DNA of 64,000 nucleotides from Pelosinus sp. IPA-1 (GTDB taxonomy: Bacteria; Bacillota; Negativicutes; DSM-13327), in contig NZ_BSVC01000006.1 in the NCBI RefSeq assembly GCF_030269905.1, positions 364,070-428,069 on the forward strand. The letters are read 5' to 3'. The notes under the pieces are model-generated. The model was not told the DNA's origin. It saw nothing but the letters and a program-made list of their open reading frames with translations, and did not search any database. Below are positions 1 through 8,836 of the stretch, piece by piece. Position numbers and translations under genes: made by a program. Every line of letters begins with the position of its first letter. The first letter of the stretch is position 1.

Positions 1-72
1 AATTACAATTGCCACAGCTAATTCTAAAGGGCTTTGTAATAGATAAAGGACTGAAACGTGTAAAATGATATT

Positions 73-107
73 TTTTATCATTATGATAAAAAATATCATT
101 TTGGTAA
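73..107. promoter_or_regulatory. Upstream activator-like element, copy 1
   Basis: This 35-nt element holds two adjacent imperfect palindromes, TTTTATCA-N3-TGATAAA followed by ATATCATTTTGGTAA. It is centred in a longer 41-nt perfect inverted repeat (62-102). An element identical at 31 of 35 positions lies at 7382-7416. Each copy sits 125-150 nt upstream of a sigma-54 promoter, the usual place for an enhancer-binding-protein site. That it binds a YgeV-like activator is inference. Confidence 0.7.
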
Positions 108-255
108 TGGACTTTATGAAGTAAATTATGGACGCAACTTTTGTGGTGGCATGAGTTCATTATTATTCGAGTCTAACACTTTTTTATCCTAGCGTTTTAG
201 CCTATTGAGTCAATGTTTAACTATATAAAGAGAGAAATCTCAAGTCTATAAATGC

Positions 256-270
256 TGGCATACTTATTGC
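256..270 (+). promoter_or_regulatory. Sigma-54 (-24/-12) promoter of the xdh operon
   Basis: TGGCAT-N5-TTGC matches the RpoN consensus TGGCAC-N5-TTGC with one mismatch and exact spacing. It lies about 80 nt before the first gene of the xanthine dehydrogenase operon. A second such promoter lies at 7542-7556. No sigma-A promoter of comparable quality was seen in 1-349. Apart from this promoter and the upstream element, nothing else is recognisable in that stretch. Confidence 0.8.
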
Positions 271-349
271 ATTATATTTAACTAAAATAGAAAAATCTTC
301 ATTTCCGATGGTTAGATACTTTTTTGTTACGAAAAAGGAGTGATGACCC

Positions 350-2632
350 ATGCAAAGTGTGGGAAAAGATTTTCCTAGAATTGATGGATTTGCTAAAGTA
401 TGCGGTAAAGCAAAATATGTAGATGATTTTTTTGAAAGGGATATGCTCCATGCGAAAATTTTTCGTAGCACAATTGCTAATGGATGGGTAAAAAGGATTG
501 ATGTAAGTAAAGCAAAAGCAATGTCTGGTGTGGAGGCGGTTATAACTTTTGCAGATGTTCCCAAACATACATTCCCGACAGCCGGTCATCCCTATAGTAA
601 AGATCCAAAACATCAGGATGTGGCTGATCGTCATCTTTTAACCCAGCGGATACGTCTATACGGAGATGAAATTGCAGCCGTAATTGCCGTAGATGAGTTG
701 ACAGCTGAAAAAGCCTTACGTCTTATCGAAATTGAATATGAGGAATACACACCTATTTTAACTGCCGCAGATGCGTTAGAAGAAGGTGCTGTTGAAATTC
801 ATGAAGGAACTAAAAATATCATAAAAAAAACTGACTTTTGCCTAGGAGAGCTGGAAGAAGCTTTTTTAGAATCTGATTATGTTTTTGAAGATGAATTTGT
901 AACAAGTATGGTACAACATTGCGCTATGGAAAATCATAGTGCCTATTCTTATATCGATGAGAACGGCAAAATTGTCGTAGTTTCCTCGACACAAATCCCT
1001 CATATTTGTCGAAGGATTATCGGCCAAGCGCTAGGAATCCCCTGGGGAAGAGCGCGTGTTATTAAACCTTACATTGGTGGAGGATTTGGTAGCAAACAGG
1101 ATGTAGTTGTTGAGCCTCTGGTCGCCTTTTTAACAACAGTTGTGCATGGAAGACCCGTAAAACTTGAGTTTTCTCGCGAGGAAACCTTTATAGCTTCTAG
1201 GGTGCGCCATCCTATTACATTTAAATTTAGAACAGGCGTAACGAAAGACGGTACCATCCTCGCTCGAGAACTAAAGGCGATTTCGAATAATGGCTCTTAT
1301 GCTTCTCACGGACACTCGATTGTTTCTAATTGTCTTACTAAATTTAGGCACCTCTATAGTCAAAAAGCAATTAGAGGAGAAGCAACTACTGTATATACCA
1401 ATCTCCCTGCTGCGGGTGCTATGAGGGGATATGGAATTCCTCAGGTTACCTTTGGGTTGGAATCCCACATGGAGGATATTGCTAGAGAACTTAAGATAGA
1501 TCCTATAGAGTTTCGTTTAAAAAATAGTAACAAGGAAGGATACGTAGACCCTCTAACTGGTATTTCTGCCCGTAGTAATGGACTTGATGAATGTATTGCT
1601 TTGGGTAAAAAACTAATTGGCTGGGATGAAAAAAAGACGAATGCGCTGAAACAAACAGGATCAAAACGGCGTGGTTTAGGGATGGCATGTTTTTGTTACA
1701 AAACTGGGACCTATCCTTTTGGGTTAGAAATTGCAGGTGCCAGAATTATTCTAAATCAAGATGGTTCTATTCAGTTACAGATAGGTGCCACTGAAATTGG
1801 TCAGGGTAGTGATACAATTTTTGCTCAAATGGCAGCCCAAACTATCGGAATACCAATGGATATGGTTAGTGTGGTTTCTACTCAAGACACAGATATTACA
1901 CCATTCGATACAGGCTCCTATGCGTCAAGGCAGACCTATGTTTCTGGTATGGCTGTTAAGAAAGCGTCGGAAGAAATAAAAATGAAAGTATTGAATTATG
2001 CTTGGGGAATGACGGATATACCAGCAAGTGCGCTCACTCTTGTAGATGGCTGGGTTGTTTATATACATAACGGAGAAAAAGTTATGTCGATTGCCGACGT
2101 GGCATTAGATAGTTATTATGACGCTGTATTTGCCGCACCCATTACTGCGGATGTCACGAATAATGCTCGAACGAACGCTTTAGCCTTTGGTTGTACCTTT
2201 GTTGAAGTAGAAGTTGATATTCCGATAGCAAAGGTAGAGGTTCTTGCAATCTATAATGTCCATGATGCAGGAAAACTCATTAACCCTAAATTAGCCCATG
2301 CTCAAGTTCATGGGGGAGTGAGTATGGCGCTAGGGTACGCGTTGTATGAACAAATGTTATTTGACTCTAAAACAGGAAAACCATTAAATAGTAATCTTCT
2401 TGACTATAAACTGATGACGACCTTAGATACACCTGAAATTGGTACGGCTTTTATAGAAACTTATGAACCTACAGGGCCATATGGTAATAAGGCTCTTGGG
2501 GAACCGCCTGCTATATCACCAGCTCCTGCCATTCGTAATGCTATCTATGATGCCACAGGTGTGAAATTATATGAAGTTCCGATGAATCCACAGCGCTTGT
2601 TTGAAAAATTTAAGTCTACAGGCTTACTGTAG
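350..2632 (+). CDS. xdhA: Xanthine dehydrogenase family, molybdopterin-binding subunit
   Basis: This is the large Moco-binding subunit of a cytoplasmic xanthine/hypoxanthine-type hydroxylase; 760 residues is normal for a separate large subunit. The Moco-binding GGGFGSK loop lies at about 243-249, the conserved substrate-site Arg in GAMRGYG at about 359, and the catalytic-base Glu in ALGEPP at about 718. The ATG follows AAAGGAG. FAD and 2Fe-2S subunit genes follow directly, so the enzyme is a three-gene XdhABC type. Expression is probably from the sigma-54 promoter at 256. Purine as substrate is inferred from the neighbouring purine permease and adenine deaminase; a related N-heterocycle hydroxylase cannot be excluded. 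Confidence 0.9.
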   Translation: MQSVGKDFPRIDGFAKVCGKAKYVDDFFERDMLHAKIFRSTIANGWVKRIDVSKAKAMSGVEAVITFADVPKHTFPTAGHPYSKDPKHQDVADRHLLTQRIRLYGDEIAAVIAVDELTAEKALRLIEIEYEEYTPILTAADALEEGAVEIHEGTKNIIKKTDFCLGELEEAFLESDYVFEDEFVTSMVQHCAMENHSAYSYIDENGKIVVVSSTQIPHICRRIIGQALGIPWGRARVIKPYIGGGFGSKQDVVVEPLVAFLTTVVHGRPVKLEFSREETFIASRVRHPITFKFRTGVTKDGTILARELKAISNNGSYASHGHSIVSNCLTKFRHLYSQKAIRGEATTVYTNLPAAGAMRGYGIPQVTFGLESHMEDIARELKIDPIEFRLKNSNKEGYVDPLTGISARSNGLDECIALGKKLIGWDEKKTNALKQTGSKRRGLGMACFCYKTGTYPFGLEIAGARIILNQDGSIQLQIGATEIGQGSDTIFAQMAAQTIGIPMDMVSVVSTQDTDITPFDTGSYASRQTYVSGMAVKKASEEIKMKVLNYAWGMTDIPASALTLVDGWVVYIHNGEKVMSIADVALDSYYDAVFAAPITADVTNNARTNALAFGCTFVEVEVDIPIAKVEVLAIYNVHDAGKLINPKLAHAQVHGGVSMALGYALYEQMLFDSKTGKPLNSNLLDYKLMTTLDTPEIGTAFIETYEPTGPYGNKALGEPPAISPAPAIRNAIYDATGVKLYEVPMNPQRLFEKFKSTGLL

Positions 2633-2646
2633 GAGGTAATTAGAGA

Positions 2647-3525
2647 ATGTATGACATAATAGCATACGAAGAAGCTTCTTGTATTGAGGAGGCTATAAAA
2701 TTGCTAGTAGCTAACCCGAATGCAACGCTAATCTCGGGTGGCAGTGATGTGTTAATTAAGCTACATGAAGGTCGAATGCAGGATGCTCATTTAATTAGTA
2801 TTCATGGCATAAAAGAACTAAGTGGTGTCTCTATGTTAGAAGATGAAACTATTGTTATTGGTTCAGGTACTAGTTTTAGCAAAATCTCAAAACATCCTAT
2901 AGTTCAGCAATTTATCCCTGTTTTAGGTGAGGCTGTAGATATGATTGGCGGCCCACAGATTCGTAACATTGGGACCATTGGCGGTAATATTTGTAATGGG
3001 GTTACTTCTGCTGATAGTGCTTCTACCTTATTTGCTTTTAATGCAAGATTAGAGATTCAAGGGCCGGATGGTGTACGTACTGTTTTGATTAAGGAGTTCT
3101 ATAAAGGACCAGGTAAAGTTGATTTACAGCATGAAGAAATACTAACAACTATTTTTATTACACCTGACAATTATCGAGGATATGGTGGACATTATATAAA
3201 ATATGCAATGCGTAATGCGATGGATATTGCAACATTAGGTTGTGTTGCTCTTTGTAAAGTAAAGGGCATAAATCAAATTGAAGACTTTAGGTTGGCTTTA
3301 GGTGTAGCAGCTCCTATTCCTATGCGCTGTACTGAGACGGAACAGCTAATAAAAGGTGAAAATTTTACGGAAGAATTAATAGAAAAAGTAGGGAAAACTG
3401 CTCTAAAAGAAGTTAATCCAAGAACTTCTTGGCGTGCCTCTAAGGATTTTAGATTACAGTTAGTAGAAGAGTTGAGCAAAAGAGCCTTCAGGCAGGCTTT
3501 TAAAAACGCCGGAGGTGAACAATAA
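2647..3525 (+). CDS. xdhB: Xanthine dehydrogenase family, FAD-binding subunit
   Basis: This 292-residue protein belongs to the CoxM/XdhB FAD-subunit family and passes electrons from the iron-sulfur subunit to its acceptor. Hallmarks are the N-terminal ISGGSDVLIK flavin loop (about 30-40) and GGPQIRNIGTIGGNICNG (about 100-117), the second pyrophosphate-binding motif. It starts 14 nt after xdhA behind AGGAGG, and its TAA stop overlaps the ATG of the next gene by one base (TAATG), pointing to translational coupling. The length is typical of stand-alone FAD subunits. Confidence 0.92.
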   Translation: MYDIIAYEEASCIEEAIKLLVANPNATLISGGSDVLIKLHEGRMQDAHLISIHGIKELSGVSMLEDETIVIGSGTSFSKISKHPIVQQFIPVLGEAVDMIGGPQIRNIGTIGGNICNGVTSADSASTLFAFNARLEIQGPDGVRTVLIKEFYKGPGKVDLQHEEILTTIFITPDNYRGYGGHYIKYAMRNAMDIATLGCVALCKVKGINQIEDFRLALGVAAPIPMRCTETEQLIKGENFTEELIEKVGKTALKEVNPRTSWRASKDFRLQLVEELSKRAFRQAFKNAGGEQ

Positions 3526-4031
3526 TGCAATTAAAAAAAATTACATTTAAAATTAATAGTAAAGAAATCACTATTGAAGTAGATGTAAGAGAATCCTTGT
3601 TAGATGTTTTGAGAAACAAACTTCATATGACGGGTGTAAAAAAGGGATGTTCTGTTGGTGAGTGCGGTGCTTGTACTGTACTTATTGATAATGTGGCCTT
3701 TGATACTTGCATCTATCTTGCAGTTTGGGCGGATGGCAAGGAAATTAGAACCATAGAGGGAGAAGCGAAAGAAGGAAAATTGTCTAAGGTACAGCAGAGT
3801 TTCCTTGATGAAGCAGCTGTACAATGTGGGTTTTGTACACCGGGATTTGTCATGTCTACTACAGAAATGCTTGAAAGCGGAAAAGTGTTTTCAAAGGAGC
3901 AAATAAAAAAAGAGTTGTCAGGCCATATGTGCCGATGCACAGGCTATCATAATATTATGCTTGCAGCAGAAAAGGCTTTACAACCCGCAAAGGAGCACGG
4001 TTCGGAGTGTACTGGAAAATGTCATAAGTAA
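3525..4031 (+). CDS. xdhC: Xanthine dehydrogenase family, 2Fe-2S subunit
   Basis: This 168-residue small subunit carries two [2Fe-2S] clusters. The N-terminal plant-ferredoxin-type cluster is Cys42, Cys47, Cys50, Cys62 (GCSVGECGAC). The C-terminal four-helix cluster is Cys101, Cys104 (CGFCTPG) and Cys136, Cys138 (CRCTG). The start overlaps the stop of the FAD-subunit gene. The symbol follows the E. coli xdhABC order; the unrelated XdhC insertion chaperone is represented separately at 25297-26368. The last 15 residues add two extra cysteines and a histidine (SECTGKCHK), which are not needed for the clusters. Confidence 0.93.
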   Translation: MQLKKITFKINSKEITIEVDVRESLLDVLRNKLHMTGVKKGCSVGECGACTVLIDNVAFDTCIYLAVWADGKEIRTIEGEAKEGKLSKVQQSFLDEAAVQCGFCTPGFVMSTTEMLESGKVFSKEQIKKELSGHMCRCTGYHNIMLAAEKALQPAKEHGSECTGKCHK

Positions 4032-4171
4032 ACTAGATACCATCTATATGCAGGCGAAAAACATTTTATATAGAGGGTACCTAAAAGGGAGGGAGAAAGA
4101 AAAGACATTGAAAGACTACTTTCTTAGAAGCTCGTATTAGTTGGTTCGAAAAGTATACTTGGGGAGGTTTT

Positions 4172-5518
4172 ATGATGATACCCACCAGTATGGTAACCAA
4201 ACAGAGTTTTCTAGATCAGTTTTTTAAACTTAGTCAGAAAAAGACGGACATTAAAACAGAGATACTAGCTGGTATAACTACTTTTGTCGCATTAGCTTAT
4301 ATTATTTTTGTAAATCCCAATATTCTGGCTGATGCTGGAATTCCTAAAGAAGCAGCGATTGCTTCTACGATTTATGCAACGGCTATGGCTACTTTACTCA
4401 TGGGCTTATGGGCTAATTATCCTATTGCAGTAGCACCTGGTATGGGGCTTAATGCTTTTTTTGCTTATTATGTAGTTGGTGTGTTACATCTTCCTTGGCA
4501 AGTCGCTTTAGGAGCAGTATTCTTTTCCGGTCTATTATTTTTAATATTGACGATGGGTGGAATCCGCCAAGCTATTATTAAGGCGGTACCAATGAATTTA
4601 AAATGTGCTATCGGTGTTGGTATCGGTTTATTTATTGCTTTTATCGGCTTAAAAAACTCCGGTATCATTATTGCCGATAAAGCAACTTTTGTTACAGTTG
4701 GGAAATTAACAACAATAGAGCCTTTATTATCCTGCATAGGTTTAATTTTGACAGCAGTCTTGATGGCTCGGAGTGTAAAAGGTTCCATGCTAATTGGTAT
4801 TCTTACGACTACTATTCTGGGAATGTTTTTTGGTGTAGTTCCTACCCCAAAGGCTATAGGAGATATTATGAGTTTCCAATTCCCTAGTATGGGCGCAACT
4901 TTTATGCACATGGATATTGCGGGTGCCTGGGAATATGGTATTTTTTCAATTATATTTACTTTTACTATCGTGGAATTGTTTGATAATATGGGAACTTTAA
5001 TTGGCTTAACTCGCAAAGCAAAACTAATGAATAATAAGGGAGAAATTGAGAATTTAGATAAGGCATTGACTACTGATGCTGTCGGCACAATTGGTAGTGC
5101 TATTTTTGGTACTTCCACTGTTACTTCTTATGTAGAAAGTGCTGCCGGTATTGCTGAAGGGGGCAAAACAGGACTGACAGCCATAACTGTAGCCATATTA
5201 TTTGTTGTATCACTATTATTTGCACCCTTAATCGGCTTAGTACCAGGCTTTGCAACAGCTCCAGCCCTAATACTAGTAGGAGCTTTAATGATGGCAGAAA
5301 TTAACCAGGTTAGTTTTGAAGACTTTACCGATGGCTTCCCAGCTTTCATGACAATTATTATGATGCCGTTGACTTTTAGTATTGCTAACGGTTTTGCGTT
5401 TGGCTTTATCAGTTATACTTTTGTCAAAGCATTGACGGGGCGGGTAAAAGATGTTAGTTGGATTATGTGGGCAGTTAGTATTGCATTTTTAGTTAACTTT
5501 TATATGCGTCTTCATTAA
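4172..5518 (+). CDS. NCS2 family adenine/guanine/hypoxanthine permease (AzgA/PbuG-like)
   Basis: This 448-residue polytopic membrane protein is a proton-coupled purine-base permease of the AzgA/PbuG branch. Typical segments are TEILAGITTFVALAYIIFVN near the N-terminus, NYPIAVAPGMGLNAFFAY in the third helix, and the DNMGTLIG and TSTVTSYVESAAGIAEGGKTG motifs, which carry the substrate-binding residues of this family. A GGGGAGG ribosome site precedes the ATG (a second ATG follows at once). It lies between the xdh genes and adenine deaminase, which suggests adenine or hypoxanthine import. The 140 nt upstream contain no recognisable purine riboswitch. Confidence 0.9.
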   Translation: MMIPTSMVTKQSFLDQFFKLSQKKTDIKTEILAGITTFVALAYIIFVNPNILADAGIPKEAAIASTIYATAMATLLMGLWANYPIAVAPGMGLNAFFAYYVVGVLHLPWQVALGAVFFSGLLFLILTMGGIRQAIIKAVPMNLKCAIGVGIGLFIAFIGLKNSGIIIADKATFVTVGKLTTIEPLLSCIGLILTAVLMARSVKGSMLIGILTTTILGMFFGVVPTPKAIGDIMSFQFPSMGATFMHMDIAGAWEYGIFSIIFTFTIVELFDNMGTLIGLTRKAKLMNNKGEIENLDKALTTDAVGTIGSAIFGTSTVTSYVESAAGIAEGGKTGLTAITVAILFVVSLLFAPLIGLVPGFATAPALILVGALMMAEINQVSFEDFTDGFPAFMTIIMMPLTFSIANGFAFGFISYTFVKALTGRVKDVSWIMWAVSIAFLVNFYMRLH

Positions 5519-5537
5519 GGGGAATAAGGTGATAACG

Positions 5538-7250
5538 ATGAAACCAATAGAACAATTAATCTCTGTAGCTCAAGGCCATGTTCCTGCTGATGTAGTGTTA
5601 AAGAATGCACAAGTCTTCAATGTGTTTACTGGAAAATTTGATAGGGGTGATGTAGCCGTCGTAGGCGGCTACATTGCTGGTATTGGTCAATATGAGGGTC
5701 AAATAGAGATAGACATGACTGGAAAGTTCATAACACCTGGCTTTATTGATGGACATGTTCATATGGAAAGCTCGATGGTTAGTCCTAGAGAATTTGCTAA
5801 GGTAGTCGTTGCGATGGGGACGACTACCCTTATTGTCGATCCTCATGAAATTGCAAATGTTGTTGGGGAGAAAGGTATTGAGTATGTTTTGGATGTTGCC
5901 GAGGAACTTCCTGTACATATTTTTATAATGCTTCCCTCTTGTGTACCTGCGACTAACCTAGAAACCTCAGGTGCAAATTTAACTGTACAAGAGTTGACTC
6001 GGTTTATAAATCACTCCAGAGTATTAGGACTTGGAGAATTAATGGATTTCCCCGGAGTTCTAAGTCGAGATAAAGACATACTTGCTAAGATAAGGCTGGC
6101 TGAAGGCAAATTAATTGATGGTCATGGACCAGGGCTTTTAGGGAAAAGACTGACTGCTTATATTGCTGCTGGCATTGGGTCAGATCATGAGTGTGTAACT
6201 CCTGAAGAAGCAATAGAAAGAGTAAGACAGGGAATGCATATTATGCTGCGTGAAGGTTCAGCTGCTAAAAATCTTCTGAATCTATTACCGATGGTTAATG
6301 GTTATACTGCTAGGCGCTGTATGTTTGCGACAGATGATCGGCACCCTGCTGATCTCATTAACCAGGGTCATATCAACCATATGGTAAGAATGTCCATCGA
6401 TGCAGGAATTGAGTTGGCAACCGTATTACAAATGGCCACTATTAATCCAGCAACCTATTTTAACCTGAAGGATATAGGAGCCATTGCGCCTGGTTATTAT
6501 GCTGATCTACTAGTGTTTGACGATTTAATATCCTGGGTTCCTACTCAGGTTTATAAACAAGGACAAATAGTAGCCACTAAGGGTAAAAGTGTTTTTAATG
6601 TTTTAAAAACCAATGATAAGAAAATACGCAATACAATGCACTTAGGAAATATTAGTTCTGGGCAATTAAAGATAAAGGCTAGTTCAAGAGTAGCTAGAGT
6701 AATTGGTTTAGTTCCACATCAACTCATTACTGCTTCTCTTGAAATAGAGGTGCCGGTGATTAATGGGGAATTTGTTTCTGATAGGGATAATGATATTTTA
6801 AAATTGGCTGTATTTGAGCGCCATCATGGTACAGGAAATGTTGGTGTGGGCCTAGTTAAGGGGTTAGGGATGTCAGTAGGAGCGATTGCCTCTACTGTGG
6901 CCCACGATTCACATAATGTAGTAGTTATTGGCAGTGATGATGATGACATGATTAGGGCGGTGCAAGAAGTTGAAAAAATGCAGGGTGGTATCGCTATTGT
7001 AAATGAGGGAAAGGTGTTAGGAACATTAGCCTTACCTTTAGCTGGATTAATGTCAGAAGAAGATATTTATGCTGTTCATACAAAGTTAACTGATTTACAC
7101 AATATTGTCCGTGGTCTTGGCGTAAATCCTAATTATGATCCTTTTATGACGTTAGCCTTCATGAGTTTACCTGTGATACCATCGTTAAAATTAACGGATA
7201 AAGGATTAGTGGATGTAAATAAGTTTGCAGTTGTCCCAGTGTCAGTTTAA
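5538..7250 (+). CDS. ade: Adenine deaminase
   Basis: The protein (about 570 residues) converts adenine to hypoxanthine and ammonia and belongs to the amidohydrolase superfamily. The metal-binding HxH lies in GFIDGHVHMESSM near residue 75. The family-typical DDRHPADL is about one third to one half of the way along. The C-terminal Ade domain includes VAHDSHNVVVIGS. ATG 5538 is chosen because AAGGTGAT lies 6 nt upstream; an in-frame GTG at 5529 is the alternative. With the upstream permease and XdhABC it forms an adenine to hypoxanthine to xanthine/urate route. An intrinsic terminator follows, closing the operon. Confidence 0.94.
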   Translation: MKPIEQLISVAQGHVPADVVLKNAQVFNVFTGKFDRGDVAVVGGYIAGIGQYEGQIEIDMTGKFITPGFIDGHVHMESSMVSPREFAKVVVAMGTTTLIVDPHEIANVVGEKGIEYVLDVAEELPVHIFIMLPSCVPATNLETSGANLTVQELTRFINHSRVLGLGELMDFPGVLSRDKDILAKIRLAEGKLIDGHGPGLLGKRLTAYIAAGIGSDHECVTPEEAIERVRQGMHIMLREGSAAKNLLNLLPMVNGYTARRCMFATDDRHPADLINQGHINHMVRMSIDAGIELATVLQMATINPATYFNLKDIGAIAPGYYADLLVFDDLISWVPTQVYKQGQIVATKGKSVFNVLKTNDKKIRNTMHLGNISSGQLKIKASSRVARVIGLVPHQLITASLEIEVPVINGEFVSDRDNDILKLAVFERHHGTGNVGVGLVKGLGMSVGAIASTVAHDSHNVVVIGSDDDDMIRAVQEVEKMQGGIAIVNEGKVLGTLALPLAGLMSEEDIYAVHTKLTDLHNIVRGLGVNPNYDPFMTLAFMSLPVIPSLKLTDKGLVDVNKFAVVPVSV

Positions 7251-7258
7251 AAATGTAA

Positions 7259-7294
7259 TAAAAATAAGAGCGGATTACCCGCCCTTATTTTTTA
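7259..7294 (+). terminator. Intrinsic terminator after ade
   Basis: The stem AATAAG-A-GCGG pairs with CCGC-C-CTTATT across a short loop and is followed by a T-run. It separates the xdh/ade operon from the dpaL operon. Confidence 0.8.
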
Positions 7295-7381
7295 CTCAAA
7301 ATGAGATTCATTAATCCAGAGAAAGTGTTATTAAAATGATAAAATGCTCTAGGGTTTATTTATACTATTAAGAATTTCATG

Positions 7382-7416
7382 TTTTATCAATTTGATAAAC
7401 AATATCATTTTGATAA
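7382..7416. promoter_or_regulatory. Upstream activator-like element, copy 2
   Basis: This is the second copy of the 35-nt element at 73-107: TTTTATCA-N3-TGATAAA followed by ATATCATTTTGATAA. It ends 126 nt upstream of the -24 box at 7542, against 149 nt for copy 1. The second palindrome is closer to perfect here (ATCATTTTGAT). Its position and conservation fit a binding site for a sigma-54 activator; the protein itself was not seen in this window. Confidence 0.7.
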
Positions 7417-7541
7417 AAAGAGCATTGGGATTATAAAAATTAAGGTCTTATTTATTCTGTTTTTGCCTTTGATTCACTTGAAAATCTAGGAATAATACAG
7501 GCAATCAAGTATTAATTCTCTTGTAAAAAATAGTTGGTAAT

Positions 7542-7556
7542 TGGCACGCTAATTGC
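7542..7556 (+). promoter_or_regulatory. Sigma-54 (-24/-12) promoter of the purine-degradation operon
   Basis: TGGCAC-N5-TTGC is a perfect RpoN consensus, extended by TTGG at the 5' side and TTGCA at the 3' side. It lies 42 nt before the dpaL start. The predicted start of transcription is about 7567, leaving a leader of about 30 nt. Apart from the terminator and the upstream element, the rest of 7295-7597 shows nothing recognisable. Confidence 0.9.
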
Positions 7557-7597
7557 AATATATAAGTATAAGAGAATAGTGGAGTAGAGGTGCAAAC

Positions 7598-8824
7598 ATG
7601 GAGCAGAGCATTAAATGGACTATCAATCAAATGGTAAATCAAAAAGCGAAAGTTTCAATTGATTTTTTAAATCAAGAAGAAATCCAAAAGGCTAGATGTT
7701 TTCATGCCAGTTTTCCTGAATACAGTCCTACGCCACTGTGTAGTTTAGAAAAGTTGGCAAATCATTTAGGAGTGGCAGGGATATATGTAAAAGACGAATC
7801 CTTTCGCTTTGGGTTAAATGCATTTAAAGTACTTGGTGGATCGTTTGCCATGGCAAACTATTTAGCTGAGCAGTTGGGGCAAGACATTAGCCAATTAAAT
7901 TATGAAACATTGGTATCTAATGAAATACGGTATCAGTTGGGAGATATTACTTTTGCTACAACGACGGATGGAAATCATGGTCGAGGTGTAGCTTGGACAG
8001 CGAATCGATTAAAACAAAAGTCAGTAGTATATATGCCGAAAGGATCATCCATCACACGTCTCAACAATATTAAGTCTGAGGGTGCAGAGGCCTACATAAC
8101 TGAATTAAATTACGATGACGCTGTACGAATGACATCAGAAAATGCCAAAAAATTTGGCTGGGTAGTTGTTCAAGATACTGCCTGGGAGGGGTATGAGAAA
8201 ATACCTGCTTGGATAATGCAAGGATATGGCACTATGGCAGTCGAGGCTTTAGAACAGTTGCAGGCAATGAAAGTCTATAAACCGACACATATTTTTATTC
8301 AAGCTGGCGTTGGTTCACTAGCTGGTGCTGTACAAGGATACTTTGCTTCTGTATTTGGTGAAGAACGTCCTAAAACTATCATTGTTGAGTCAAACCAAGC
8401 GGATTGTTTATACCAGTCAGTTTTGGCAAATGATGGTCAGCCGCATATTGTTACAGGAGATCTTTTTACGATTATGGCTGGTTTGGCCTGTGGCGAACCT
8501 AACACCATTAGCTGGAATGTTTTAAGAGATTATAGTGACATGTTTGTTTCTTGTCCTGATTGGGTGGCGGCAAAAGGAATGCGTATGTTAGCAAATCCGC
8601 TGAAAGAAGATAGTCGTCTTATCTCAGGAGAATCAGGCGCCGTTACCGCAGGATTGTTAGCAACTATAATGACAAGTGATAAGCTAAAAGAAATGAAAAA
8701 TAAGCTAGGTCTTGATGAGAACGCAAGAATACTCCTTTTTAGTACAGAAGGAGACACTGATCCCGAGAAATATCGTAGCGTTGTTTGGGATGGCGAATGT
8801 CCTGTAATTGAGTGGAAAAGCTAG
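7598..8824 (+). CDS. dpaL: 2,3-diaminopropionate ammonia-lyase
   Basis: This PLP enzyme of the tryptophan-synthase-beta fold cleaves 2,3-diaminopropionate to pyruvate and two ammonia. At 408 residues it is close to E. coli DpaL/YgeX. The PLP Lys is Lys77 in FGLNAFKVLGG; TTDGNHGRG provides the cofactor-stacking loop, and a Gly-rich phosphate-binding stretch (IQAGVGSLAGAV) is present. It is the first gene behind the sigma-54 promoter, as in clusters where ygeX, ygeY, ygeW, ygfK, ssnA, hyuA, xdhD and arcC act together in anaerobic urate breakdown. In that setting diaminopropionate would be a late intermediate giving pyruvate; this is family knowledge, not shown here. Confidence 0.93.
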   Translation: MEQSIKWTINQMVNQKAKVSIDFLNQEEIQKARCFHASFPEYSPTPLCSLEKLANHLGVAGIYVKDESFRFGLNAFKVLGGSFAMANYLAEQLGQDISQLNYETLVSNEIRYQLGDITFATTTDGNHGRGVAWTANRLKQKSVVYMPKGSSITRLNNIKSEGAEAYITELNYDDAVRMTSENAKKFGWVVVQDTAWEGYEKIPAWIMQGYGTMAVEALEQLQAMKVYKPTHIFIQAGVGSLAGAVQGYFASVFGEERPKTIIVESNQADCLYQSVLANDGQPHIVTGDLFTIMAGLACGEPNTISWNVLRDYSDMFVSCPDWVAAKGMRMLANPLKEDSRLISGESGAVTAGLLATIMTSDKLKEMKNKLGLDENARILLFSTEGDTDPEKYRSVVWDGECPVIEWKS

Positions 8825-8836
8825 TGAGGTGATAAT

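Noticed and set aside
1..68. Possible 3' tail of an upstream gene (a frame open to TGA at 66-68, another to TAA at 44-46).
   Set aside because: Too short to recognise; no way to tell which frame, if any, is real.
4032..4171. Possible purine riboswitch ahead of the adenine/hypoxanthine permease.
   Set aside because: Only a weak hairpin is visible; the conserved loop and core bases of purine riboswitches are absent.
4468..5118. Long open frame on the minus strand (216 codons).
   Set aside because: It lies fully inside the purine permease gene, is low-complexity Ile/Lys/Pro-rich and has no ribosome site; a shadow of the membrane protein's codon pattern.
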